The notes under the pieces: generated by a model
Told to the model about the DNA's origin: nothing
Databases searched by the model: none
The model's input: only the letters and a program-made list of their open reading frames with translations
Program-made: the position numbers and the translations under genes
In this document: piece by piece, positions 1 to 11,900 of the stretch
How the letters are laid out: each line of letters opens with the position of its first letter
How positions within the stretch are numbered: position 1 is the stretch's first letter
DNA from: Phoebastria nigripes
Lineage: Eukaryota > Chordata > Aves > Procellariiformes > Diomedeidae
NCBI GenBank assembly: GCA_035582835.1
Contig: JAYKAV010003143.1
Coordinates: forward strand, 1,253,870-1,317,869
DNA length: 64,000 nucleotides
Reading direction: 5' to 3'

Positions 1-2886
1 TGACAGATGTCTGAGCTTTGGCAGTTCCTCCTCAAGCAACTGGGATATGGAGATGGTAACAAAAATGTTCCGTTTGCCTTGGGAGATATCACAGAGGTCA
101 GCTAGAAAGCTAATGGGGAAGGACAGTTCTTAGTAAGCACAGTGTCCTGAGGATGTTCAAACGCTTAAATATGCCATTTGTGAAGATGTAGCATCCCAGC
201 CACCTGAAAAGGATATTCTCAGGTCCTCATGTAGGACCACAATGAAAAGATGGACTTGTAAAGGGGTATTACCTGTGTACCTATAATTATCCATTGTATT
301 TTATATACAAGGATACATTTAACAATTAAATGCAATGTTGTTGTTTTTTTGATTTTCTATAAACATTTCACTGAAGTTTTGGAATGAAATATCTACAGCA
401 AGAACCAAAAATAAAACAAAATGAGCTTTACCAGAGTACTTTCCTGAGTACTAAAGCCAAGTGAATTACAGAAAATAAACGTCGTAAGTAGCATGAAGTA
501 AATTAGATTTTAATAGGATTTCTGAGATGATAGTTTATGAACAAGAAAGGATTTTTTTATGTTTACCAGAAATACAAGGGAAACTAATGACAAAATGAAG
601 ACCAAAAACCCCAGTCACTATACAAATCTAGTTTGACTGGCATTTAACTCTCACGCAGTTGGACAGTCAGTTGGTTTTATACTTAGTATAGATCTTCAGG
701 ACATCTGAATTGTATTTAGTTGTATGTTATGTAAGGGTGTGAGGGAGGAGGATTTAAAGCCATATAATGGACATGATCTTCATCTTAAATGAGTTGACTT
801 AAGGGTAGATTCAGTGGGAACCTGAGTCCATTCCCACCAAAACTGTCAGCATATATGCCTTTGACATTAGTAGGAGCAGGTAAGTGACTTGGTAAGCCTA
901 GCATCTTGCAGAATCCAAATATATATGTATGGCTTGAATCTTGTTTATCTTAATCTATTTTTTTTTCCAGTTATCAGATATCCATTTTCTCAGGCTTGAA
1001 ATTCTCAGCACGAAAGATGACATCATAAGACCTGAAGAGTTTGAAGATAGAGTAGCCTCCCTAAAATGTAACATAGTACAGATGCTTGCAACATGTCACT
1101 NCTTCAATTCACCGATAAATATCTGTTAAGTTTTCCCTGAACCTTGAAATGTAGTCTAGCCACTCATTTCAGGCATCTGGGTAAAAGAAATCTTAAATTG
1201 AAAGTTGACCTCATCACCAAATGTCATTTATTTATATTGGATTTCATCCTTTTGAGTGGCCTCTCTGTACGTATTAGAGGACGAACAATTAAGGCCTTTG
1301 GTTCAGAGAAAGGAAGGGCATTGGAGGTCGCCAGCAGTATGTATCAGATTTTAGCCAAGAAAACTTCTTTAAGTATGTTATTAAATCACAAAAATTACAG
1401 ATTAATGCTCCACTAGAAGGCAAAAAAATGCTGAGTTTGCTTCTGGACTGTTCTCTGATGCACTGGAAGTAAGACTGGAGACTGGAGACGATTAATCTTG
1501 GGACTGAAATTTAAGGCAAAATATTTATGTGAAGGACCCTTAAGACACATTTCTCTACGTCTTTTTTTAACTTCTCCAGAAGTTCTTGTAATACTCAGAA
1601 AAGTCTTTTAAATCATATTTCTTGTCTCGTACAGCTGTAAAATTATTTTGTTCCCCTTGGATTATACAGAGGAAAAGTGTCTTCAGCATTAATAAGAATT
1701 TGACTACACGGCTATTATATAAAATAGCCTTTCCCAACCTTTTTTTACTCAAAGAACTCTCTAATCTTTTGGGGGAAAATAATGCAGATAATCTTACAAT
1801 GTACTACTTCTGCTCAGTGGATGAGCTGGAGGATTGGGGTGATGAATAAATAATGCACTTAGCAATAACACTGAACATTTTTTCAAACTCTCACAAGTGC
1901 AGTTACGAAAATTTTAGATGAGCCTTGAAGCCATTAGGAACTGGTTCCCGACTAAGCCTGCAGGTACCCAACCCACTCTGTGGAAATAAATGTGTGCTTA
2001 TAGCATTTGGATTTTTGTTTTCTGTTGACCGTCACTGTACAGACCGCCTTTGGGGGCTTATGGAGCACACTATTGTGGGAAGAATAGGTTAACCAATACT
2101 GAGCGTGGTGATGAGCATGGTTTTACAGTTCACTAACATTTTGGATTACAAAAATGAAACAAATTACATCGTGCCATTTAGAAGTCAGACTTCACAGAGA
2201 ACAAGCGGTCATACTGCCTCAGGACACAAGAGTCTGCTCTGCCACAAGACATACGTGATGTATCTTCAGGACTGGAAGATGACCTTTTCACATCAATGAA
2301 TTATGCAATGAAGACATATCCTAAGGGTAGGGCTCATTAGCAGAATAAGGAATTGAACCCAGGTCTGATTTGTCTTCTTGTTTGATCACTTCGTTCCCTC
2401 AGAAAGCCAACAGATCAAGAAAGGCTGTAGCATTTAGCTGAGTTTAGACCACGTGAACATGTTCTTCAGCACTGTAGTCATGGTAAATTTGGCCTCATGT
2501 AAGCGGGTTAAATGAGCAAGTACTCATCTCTGAGCTGCCATAAGCTGTTTTGCTTCTGAGCCTCTTTCTCTTCTTTCTCATGTGATTGTCATAGATAAAG
2601 GTGCAGTAACTGGAGGCATGCAGGTAAAACAGACATAATTGGATAATCCTATCAAATTATATTGATAACAACATTTTATTCTGAAGCTAACATCAGAAGG
2701 CCCTTCTGGTACTCGAATACTCTTGAAAGCCAATATATTAGTTTATTGCCTAACTCTGTTAGCCCTTTTACCCATTGTGGCTATCACTGCTCTCTGTGTA
2801 TCACTAACGAGAGCTTTGATGGCACAGTAGCTTACTTCCAAACTTGAAAAAGTGTCTTAAACAACCTTAGATCAGGTGGAAAAGTC

Positions 2887-2931
2887 ACTTATAAACTGAG
2901 TGCAGAGGCTGTCCACTCAGTTTATGTAAGT
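2887..2931. repeat. Short strong inverted repeat (hairpin)
   Basis: ACTTATAAACTGAGTG (2887-2902) is the reverse complement of CACTCAGTTTATGTAAGT (2914-2931), apart from a two-base GT insertion. This gives a 12-bp perfect stem plus 4 more pairs around the 11-nt loop CAGAGGCTGTC. It is shorter than typical pre-miRNAs. No flanking terminator-type U-run or gene is present, so its role is unknown. Confidence 0.65.
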
Positions 2932-5043
2932 TACCAGCTTCTAAACTTTTCTTCTCCCTGTCCAAATGTGTAAGGTCTCCAATAAAGAATAACAACTTGC
3001 TGTTCATTCTTGTTAGACTGNTAAAAAGGTTGGCAAAAAATCTTCCAGCATTCGTAAACTAGCCAGGTTGCTGGCAGAAGTCCTACCAATTTCTCACACT
3101 TCACATTCACTAATGTGCCCCAAGAACTCACCTTAAAATGATAAAACATGTAGGAGAAAAAAAAGAAGAAAAGTTCATTTTATAGCAACTCAAAACAAAA
3201 AAATCCTCATAACTAACTCCTTGAAGGACATGCTGTGAAGGACTCCTGTGCATGTGGACTAGGACAAAATTGCTGTCACCACTAGAATATTGCCTGGACT
3301 TTATACACGATGATGCAGATGTACATGAAAGCCACTTGAAAACCAAAAAGGAGTTTGAGAACTGTACAGTTTGTACATATAAACATAGCTGATGCATGGC
3401 TAGAGCTGAGAATGCGCTTCTGGAGTGAATCTGTTCTCAGGCTTTCAAAGAAAGAAAAAAAAAAAGCAGTAAAGAGCTTTGGAAAATTATTGTAGTTGTT
3501 CTAGGGCCTGAAGCCAACTGCTCTTTAAAGTGTCCTAAAACCTATTCAGGCTCTCATGAGATAACAGTTTTTAGAACTCTTCCGTGGCTCTCCAACGACA
3601 CNAAATCAATTTTTTCAACAATGAAAGGAATTACCAGGGAGGTGTGCTACTCTCTAATTAGCACACAGCACACGCAGGTACAACATGGAATCTCTCTCGG
3701 TCCCAGAGCAGCCAATTTCATGCACTTAACAGAGTCCCAGGGTGTACCAAACCAAAAAGGAATGCAGAATTCAGTGGTTGCAGATTATCTGTCCACAAAC
3801 TTTATATAATAGCCAGAATTAGGCAGCAAGATACTATGGTATTACGTGCATTAAAGCTGCCACAGGCAGATCTTATTTCAGTTTAAGCACTGTTCAAATC
3901 TTACATGAGCAGGTCTGAATGTTCTGTGGAAAACTGAAGGTGTGGAGTCCTGGCCCCACAAATGCACTGGGAAATTTGCCATTGATTTAGTGGAGCCATT
4001 ATCTCACCCCAGATCTTGAAAACATTTAATAGATACAGTACTTCCCAGTGTGTTCTCTGGGGCCAGTCAGTACAGTAAACGTTCACCAGCTTTAGCATGA
4101 ATCGCTCTTGCTGAATAGCTGCCCCTTTAGACACGCAAGAAGACAGTCTGAAACTCCACCAGAAAGTAGCTACAAATAGCTGTCACATCAATAGATGATC
4201 TGGTAATGGGCATAAAGAACCATTTTTACCAGGCAAAGGATGAACCATACTTTTCATGTTTTTACTATTGCACAGGAATTGTGAAGAAAACATTCATAAT
4301 GATGATGTAGCTGCACAAATGGAGCTTAAAAAATGAATGAGTGAGGAACGCCACTGTTTCTCTATCGGTGAAGTCTGTGGAGTTACCTTTTTCAACACCG
4401 ATTGGCATGCCTCATTCATCAGCATAGAGTTTTATAANGAACTATTATACAACATAGGTGTCCCTTGATATCTGTGAAAACTCATGATCTATTTGTTACT
4501 TCGATTCTCTAGCATGAGCATAAATATACCAAACTCCTCGAATGCTCATGGCAATCAGTCTTAGAGCAGCTGCTAAACAGCACTTAATAAAAACAAAATA
4601 CTAACTCTAGCCATCCCCCAGTTCTCCATGCCCCTCTTTTTGCTCTTAGGAAACTTCACAGTTAACTGGGAAATCAGACGCATGGCAAAACAGCCACGCA
4701 AAAGCATCTGCATAAGAAAATTTAAGTGTACCTTACCTGTCAGTCCTGCAAAGTCTCATGCTCGATTTATGCACTGACCTCTTGAATATTATCCAAGCAT
4801 CCACCAGAAAATCCTATTTTTTCAGACATCTAGCCTTGACTTAATTTGATTGACAGAATATATTTTTCCAAGATATTCTTGGACGCATACAGGATCAGTG
4901 GCTGCAGTACGTGTGGTGGGAGGTGGATGTATGAGGTAATTAGAGATGGGGAAACCCACTTTCTCCTCTCTCATGCATGTGATAGGATCAGTGAGGAGAG
5001 CAGTGAGATGTTTCTTGTTTCTCCCAATGGTTCGACCTTCTCC

Positions 5044-5084
5044 CCGTGTGTGTGGGTGTGTGCCAAGATATACGTGTGTGTGTA
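5044..5084. repeat. GT-rich microsatellite
   Basis: Two blocks of (GT)n, interrupted by GGG and by CCAAGATATAC. Alternating purine-pyrimidine sequence. Confidence 0.8.
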
Positions 5085-5267
5085 GGGCTCTGCTCCTCTA
5101 GAGGAACATGAATTAATTTTTTTCTGGCTGCTCACTGTGCACATTTGGGAAGCTTTACTCTTCTGAGCTGGTAGCTAAGAACTGAAGCATAGACAAAGCA
5201 AATAATGCTAGGACCTGGGAATGGAGTTGAGGAAACACAAACTTGATCTGCCCAGCTCCCAAGTACC

Positions 5268-5289
5268 GAGAGAGAGAGAGAAAGAGAGA
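5268..5289. repeat. (GA)n microsatellite
   Basis: GAGAGAGAGAGAGAAAGAGAGA, one interruption. Confidence 0.9.
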
Positions 5290-5748
5290 TTTGCTGAAAT
5301 GAAAGGAGCAGTTCTTAACTACAATTTATTCTTTAAAGTCTTATAGTTTTTTAGGTCAAGATCCATATCTTGAGGAAAGTGAGCAAGTTCCCATCTCTCA
5401 TGAAGCGATCTTTCAAAGTGCTTGACAGTTCACTTCTGGGGATTTCTGCAAGATAAATATGTGCCTCGTGGGGTAGTTAGCTAATCCTTACCTGGAGACA
5501 TTTTGAGTCAGAGCTTCTCAAGACAAACTCTCTCATCTTTCTTAAGGTGAACACATGCTACTAGTGAAGTCTCTGCTGAAGAAAGGTATTAACCCAAATC
5601 TCAGAATAGTCTCCAAAGGGTTTGTCCAACACTTACTCAAGATAACACACGCCTCCTCTGGGAAGGAATACTGATTGTAGAATGAAGCTCACAGTGTCAT
5701 CTGCCAGATGTACTGATTAGTCCTTCCCCTATTCACTCAGTTACAGTG

Positions 5749-5771
5749 GAGAAAGAGAGAGAGTGTGTGTA
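5749..5771. repeat. Compound GA/GT microsatellite
   Basis: AGAAAGAGAGAGAG passes directly into TGTGTGTAT. A short compound repeat. Confidence 0.75.
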
Positions 5772-6505
5772 TAAGTCTGTCTATAGCCAAACTTGGGAAA
5801 GGCAAGAGATACCACAGGATAAGTGCTTAATAATGAGATTTATTCTCAATGTAAATTTAATATATATTTTCATAATCCAAATTTCATTCCAAATGAGTCA
5901 ACTAACTGTTCAGAGTTGAAACAGCAAGCTGGGAAAAAAACATTTCACGATTTTTCTTTCAGCATGGCTTAAGCCTATTGTTTCAGTTAAAATTTTCTGA
6001 TTTGGGCTGGGTTTTCATTTCATAATTTTCAACAGGAAGCTGAAAGCAACTTCCCCCCCAACATTGTTCCTTTGACTATCCAGCAAACAAGGGATTTGAA
6101 TTGCTCCCTCATGGTGCTAAAGAATGGGTATAGGCTCTGATGTTACCACAGGCAACATTTTCAATACTTGCAAAGAAAATGGATCTGGATTTTAGCTGAA
6201 ACTTGGGGCAATCTGACAAAAGACAGGTAAGCTTTGTGGCTTTAATACGTAACTTTGGTCTAAATTTCAAACAAACCTAGGGCAACTCAAGCTTTGGATT
6301 TAAGTGGTTTCATATGTCTCTCAAGTGCAGGTCATTTTCCTTAAATTTCAGTTGGGAGTCTGAGTTTGCTCAATCCTGAAAGTCAGAGTTAAATTTAGGG
6401 GTGTGAACCCATCTGGACTAAAACTGAAGGAAATATTGGCACAAACCTCAGCAAAATGAAACTGCCAAAACTTGAAACAGCTCTGATATATACATCTACT
6501 CAGAA

Positions 6506-6521
6506 AGAGAGAGAGAGAGAG
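6506..6521. repeat. (GA)n microsatellite
   Basis: Short uninterrupted AGAGAGAGAGAG run after AGAAAG. Confidence 0.85.
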
Positions 6522-7084
6522 TTTAATAAAAGTCAGTAGTTTGTCATTATCATAATCTATTTAGTCTGTTTCACTTGGAATTTGAGGGAAAGGAAGTCAA
6601 TTTAAGTCACCTATGGCTTTATGAGCACTTTGACTAATTTAAGAAAAGTTGACATTTAAATATTTAAATTTTTGCTAACCAAACCTAAGTTAGGTCAAGA
6701 AAAATTAAGAGGCATTTTGTTCTAACACCACACTGGGAATAGAAAGAGGAGAGAAGAGAGAAGAGGGGAGGAAAGGAGAAAAGAGAAGCCTAACATTAAA
6801 CTGAGTTTGAAATCCATTAAAATACAAGTCATGAACATCTGAACCGGAAGAATTTTGATGGGCATTGTTAAGTTTGGAGGAATTTTATGGCTTGCATAGG
6901 TTAATTTGTTCATTATTCGAAGGGTGAGCTCACTCCATGGTAAAACATCAGGCTGAATTGGGTTATTAATCTCCAGAATTCTTTCAATTTCAAGTTTATT
7001 TTCAAGGGTTAGGGAGTGTTACTCATATTGTAAAAATGCATAAAACGATCCTATTTATCAAACATACAGAATTTCCCAAGTGCT

Positions 7085-7310
7085 CTAAATAACTGTTTAA
7101 AATTAAAGCGGATTGCAGAGACTGAATAAACTGTTTGATAAAGCAGCACATGTAACAAACAGCTCTAACTGAGCTTTTATACTGAAAAAACCCTCCTCAC
7201 AAAAACATCTGTGTTATAATGTGACCATTGTTTCTCTGGCTAATTACTGCTGTCTATGCCAGTGAGAAGCCTTGCTATAAAGCAGCAGGAGTGTACACCT
7301 CCCATATGCA
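7085..7310. promoter_or_regulatory. Candidate conserved non-coding element
   Basis: Non-repetitive sequence with a SOX-type core CATTGTT (7226-7232) and a homeodomain core TAATTA (7241-7246), with no open frame of note. The call rests on motif clustering and texture only. Cross-species conservation could not be tested, so this is a weak inference. Confidence 0.25.
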
Positions 7311-8736
7311 TGGACTTTTTGGAGATCATATAGGACAAAAAAGAGCTAGGGAAAAAACATACAAATGAAAACAAAGATCTAACAGTTTATTTTTCTGGGA
7401 ATGAAATCAGTGGAGTCCATAATACACTCTCTATATTTGTTGGAGTATGCACTCATACACGAGTTACTAATCACGGATAAGAGTGTCAATGTGATAACCA
7501 GCCTTATGTGCATAGTGCCATTCACAATAGCCCCTTTGAACCTTGGACCATTTCCAAACTGTTCAAAGGAAAATATGTTTTAACTTAGGCCATTTTTATT
7601 TTATATTTTAAAAGTACTGTTCCATTTCATAGTGGAGCTATCTGCATAGACAAAAGCTTACAGATAGCTTATGTGTATTTTGGAAGGTAGAGGAGAAAGT
7701 GAGCAACACCTGAATGAAGTACAAGGAAAAGATACATATGGAGAAAAATTAAATTCCCATCATTGGAAATAGAAATATTTTAGAGATTTAAATGTGTTTA
7801 TTGGAACTTGGAAAGATATAGCCACATATCAACAGGAAGATCACACACTTCTTGTCCTAGAAGCAGCAGCGTAGCTTTCCAATTTTACCTATATATTTGT
7901 AGTGTTTGCTCTCTATTGTAATTCTACAATAATACTGGCAAAACAGCTAAAATAGCTCCTTAGAATGAGCATTTCCCTGAACACTCTTCATTGCAATTGG
8001 AGTTTAAGAGAAATTTTCCACGGAAAATTGTAAAATAGAGGGTGAGACTGAATACTTTTAAAACGTAAATCCCACATTAGTGAAATAAAAAAGCTTTAAA
8101 GCCTTTAAAATTAAAATGACAGAAAAGCTGATCATTGAAATATAAACCCTTCTTTAATGTTACTTGTATTCATCAGATTATGTATGAAATATAATTTTGA
8201 GGGAAAAACAGGAAGCTAATAATATTACAACCCCATATATTTTAAAAGCTGCCAATTTAAAGATACACAAATCATCAGCTTTACCAATTTGTTCTGATCG
8301 CTTCCTGCTGACGTCAACAGAAATGTTGACATAAACTTTCTTGGGGAAAGGATTAGGACATACATAAAAGTACAGAAGTTTAACAAAATTCCTGAAGACC
8401 ACAGAACATATTCCTTTTAGAACTTAGCACATTTTTCTCGTGCATGCATTAAACACATGTTTTATAGTTGATTATTAATTCAATCATCTCACTAGTTACT
8501 TTTTCTACGCAAAGTCCTGTAGTAATGTTCTTCGTCGTAAAACCTAAAATTTTGCTGCTGTTTTGTGATCCATAAAGAAAATCCTACATTTGAAAAAATA
8601 TTACAAGTGAAAAGTCTTTTCAAACTTTCAAAACACTACTTTTAATATGCTAAAACATTAAGCAAATCAAGGTTCGCAACTAAGAACATCACATGACTTT
8701 ATAAGACATTTCTAGCATGTTTCTATTAAACTGTGT

Positions 8737-8828
8737 TCATAGAATCATAGAATCATTTAGGTTGGAAAAGACCTTTAAGATCAGAGAGTCCAACCATTAA
8801 CCTAACACCGCCAAGTCCACCACTAAAC
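8737..8828 (-). mobile_element. CR1 LINE fragment, 3' end (minus orientation)
   Basis: The plus strand opens with the duplicated word TCATAGAATCATAGAATCAT, then a 'GGTTGGAAAAGACC' block and 'GTCCAACCATTAACCTAACACCGCCAAG', ending in 'CCACCACTAAAC'. This is the reverse complement of the extreme 3' end of an avian CR1 retrotransposon of the Y/J-like group, recalled from family knowledge. Only about 90 bp remain, so it is heavily 5'-truncated, as most CR1 copies are. It has no coding part and cannot move. Low divergence from the remembered consensus suggests a fairly young copy. The exact subfamily is uncertain. Confidence 0.93.
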
Positions 8829-8888
8829 AAAGTTCATAATTAGTATTTGTTGACAACCGGATTAGTGCTCTAATGTATCGGTTGCTGA

Positions 8889-8905
8889 TTTTTTTTTTTT
8901 TTTTT
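8889..8905. repeat. Poly-T tract (17)
   Basis: An uninterrupted T run about 60 bp after the CR1 fragment that ends at 8828. It is not part of the CR1 consensus end, so probably independent. Confidence 0.9.
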
Positions 8906-11900
8906 AATTCCTCTAAAAATGTCCAGGGGAACTCTTAAGTTACTTCTGGAGTTTACTGTCTTCAAACAGATTGACAGTTCAGTAGAAAGAGACTTGTTAT
9001 CCTGCATCCCTTTGTGCAAATCTTTCAGTTTTCTGGGAAGTTTCAACATGCATTGAATACTGTTCTAGGCAAAACCAGGACATATATAAGTGTTTGCTCT
9101 ATTGTAGTTGCGCCTGAGTTCTGTTCACAAATATAAATCAATCTTTCTCGGACTTTGTTGAGAACTGGTATTTCTGTAACAGTGTTTCCTTGTCTTCTAC
9201 ACCTGGCTTGGGCCGATGTGGACAAGAGAGAAGACAGACTTCTGAGACAATCAAATTCATCACCCCTTCATTCTAATTTTGAAATCCCACTGGAAATAAA
9301 GTTAGAAAAAATTACCCCAGTTTTTTCATTACATTCCCCTGGCTAAAAGCCTACCATGAATTTCAGTGAAATGGTCTGAAAAGGCAGTAATAAAAGAAAA
9401 TTGTCCAATATACTTCGTAATTTGGGTCTTTGTATATTTTTTTTTCCAAATGTTGGCTATCCTTATTTTATCCCAAGCAGTAAGAGGGAATAAAAAAGAT
9501 ATTTTGTAATGATTATTACAGCTGTGCAGAGTTGTCATGAATATGTATCCACATACAAAAATTTCACTTACTTNAAGATTGATAGTATTTTATTGATTTG
9601 AAATGCCTAGTCACCCTGCACAAGCAGACTTCTTCATGGCTGAGATGTCCTTGTTTATCCCACAATAAAGGATGTTATAAGCCATACAAGAAGACATGTT
9701 CCCTGCATGACAAATTCCCTGTTTAAGGGATGAATACGTATGTAATTGGCAAACACTGAATGAGTTTCCAGAATAGGTTGATGAGGTTGGATTAACAGAA
9801 GAGTTAAATTTTGAAAAAGTAACGGAAAGAGCTGTAGTCCAGTATTTAGTGCGGGAAGGAGTTTCTGAAGCAGAACAGAAGAAAAAAAAAGAGTCAAAAG
9901 GATGGAGAGGAGATGGAATATATACTCATAGCAAAGTAAAAAAGGAAAAATGAGATCATTGCTAAAGGAGTGAAGAACTGCGGAGAGCCTTGAGAGGGAA
10001 GAGCAACAACAGGGAACCTGGCAAATTAGGTGAAAGAAAGAAGAAAGTGAAATAATCTGAGGGACCCACGAGGGGCCAGTCTTCATTTTCACTGGAATGC
10101 ACAGTGAAAATCGCAGTTGTCCATCAAGTAAAAATAGTCCCAAATGTGGCATTAATTTTGATAACAATGAATAAACGCTACAGTCAAAAGTGTAATTCTG
10201 TCTGGCATACCACTGCTGAATGAGGCAAGTGCTCCACTCTATCTAGGTGAGATGTCTCAGAACGCTGTTGTTTAAAAAAATGCTAATGGTCTATTTGTAG
10301 TTAAGGTAATATATATATTCATATATTTGTATTTGTCTTTTAAATTGACCTCAAATGTGAGATTATTTTGTTCTTAAAAAGTAAAAGTCTCTTTTTAACT
10401 CCTTTGCCTGATTGGTAACGGCACTGTTACAGCATGCGGTGATGTTTTTGCTGGTTACTTTCTCTTCAGTGCCAAATTATTTGAAAAGGAAGGGCTCTGA
10501 TAGAGATCATGTTGCAGTTTACAGTCTGTGACCACAAATCCTCCAGCATCTGATCTCCAGCTGGGTTTCAGTAGGGTACCTTGGATCAATCTGTATGCAG
10601 AGGGCCACAGCAGAGATTATATCTCTGTTGTCTGTCGGTGCACTGATCAGGAAGCAAACTGAACCACAGTGTATACGCACAAAGGTGGTTATGAAATGTC
10701 TTTACTGCAGCAGCTACCATATGCTTTCCTGCCTTGGGGTGGAGCGGTGAGAAGGCATCTTGCTGACTTGTCTGATGGAGGTTGGTCAAATGACATCATC
10801 ACATGGCAATGTGAGATACGTAGTGAAGAACTGGTTTCTTTGGATTCTTTGCACTGCGGGGAATAAACATGCGAAGAACCACGCTGAGGGCTAGCACATG
10901 ACAACACTTTCTCCTCTGGCATGGTCTAGAATACATCTAAAAGCTCTAATCCAAACAGTCTGACCGTGAAGCAAGTGTGGATTTCAGATCACACTCAAGC
11001 TATAGTATAAATCTATCAACCTACTTCAGGAGGCTTTCAAACACTTCTGAGTATCCCCCTAGCAATTTTGTACATAAGCTATTGAGCTATGTTTTACATG
11101 GAGAATACTATGAAGACTTGCTTTTCACAAAGGAAGGACCCAGGCTTGACGGTATGGGATCCTGTGGCAATTGATGTCTACTGAAGCACACACGTGAATG
11201 AAGATATGGAATCTTTAATAAGTCTGAAACCCTCAAGGACTACATTTTTCTTCCTCTTTATATTTTATTTTCTGCATTTCTTCACTGTGGGTAGAAATGA
11301 TCAGGTCCCTCAAACTCTTATTTTGTTTCTGTATGGAAATATTAGATATTTTAAGCCCATCCCAACAGTATCTCAGCATATAAAACTCCATTGCCAAAAA
11401 GTCATGTATACTGTTTAAAGTTGATCAAAAGTGGCAAAGATGTGCTTGATGATGTGCTGAAAACCTAAATCAACATATTTTGCCTAGCAGAAACATGCCA
11501 TTCTGAGAGCTTAGTTTGCTTGAGATTTGTATCTTGAGGGTGAGCTCCCTGTGTATTCCTTGGTACCAAATATGCAGTTGCCCATGTGGATCCTTACTTT
11601 CTGAGGAGACCCTCTCAAGAAAGCATCCATCTCCTCTGCTCAGCTGCCTATGAAATTTATAGGAGCAGAATATCTTTGAGAGCACTATCCATCACATTTA
11701 ACTGCATTTGGTTAAAATTAGGTGATAGTGACAAGGCAGACAAACAGGATGCTCCTACAAGCTTCATTTCCCCATGAAATGAGGCTGAAATGAGGAGCTC
11801 CTCCATCACACGTGTTTGTTTTTGTGGAAGCCAACAAACATTAAGGCTGCAGACTAAACAGAAACAACAATATTGTGTATATCTCGTCAAGCTTTTGCAT

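Larger units (their letters stand above)
1..8736. other. AT-rich non-coding stretch
   Basis: I see no supported gene here. The stretch holds the hairpin at 2887-2931, GT/GA microsatellites at 5.0-6.5 kb, and the candidate element at 7085-7310. A strong pyrimidine-tract acceptor-like site (TTTTTTTTCCAG, ending at 970) precedes a 50-codon open stretch closing at 1129. A 90-codon ATG frame follows at 1144-1416. Neither resembles a family I know, and no paired donor was found. Confidence 0.6.

Noticed and set aside
1702..1990. TTTCCCAACCTTTTTTTACTC followed by AAGAACTCT resembles the start of an old hAT-type DNA transposon.
   Set aside because: Only about 30 bp are suggestive. No terminal inverted repeat or 8-bp target duplication was found, so it is not reported as an element.
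9655..10167. Longest ATG frame, 170 codons on the minus strand, hydrophobic and Leu/Ser/Phe-rich.
   Set aside because: It lies opposite a purine-rich strand that disfavours stop codons. The plus strand also has a 58-codon stop-free stretch there without an ATG. No signal peptide, domain or splice context is recognised.
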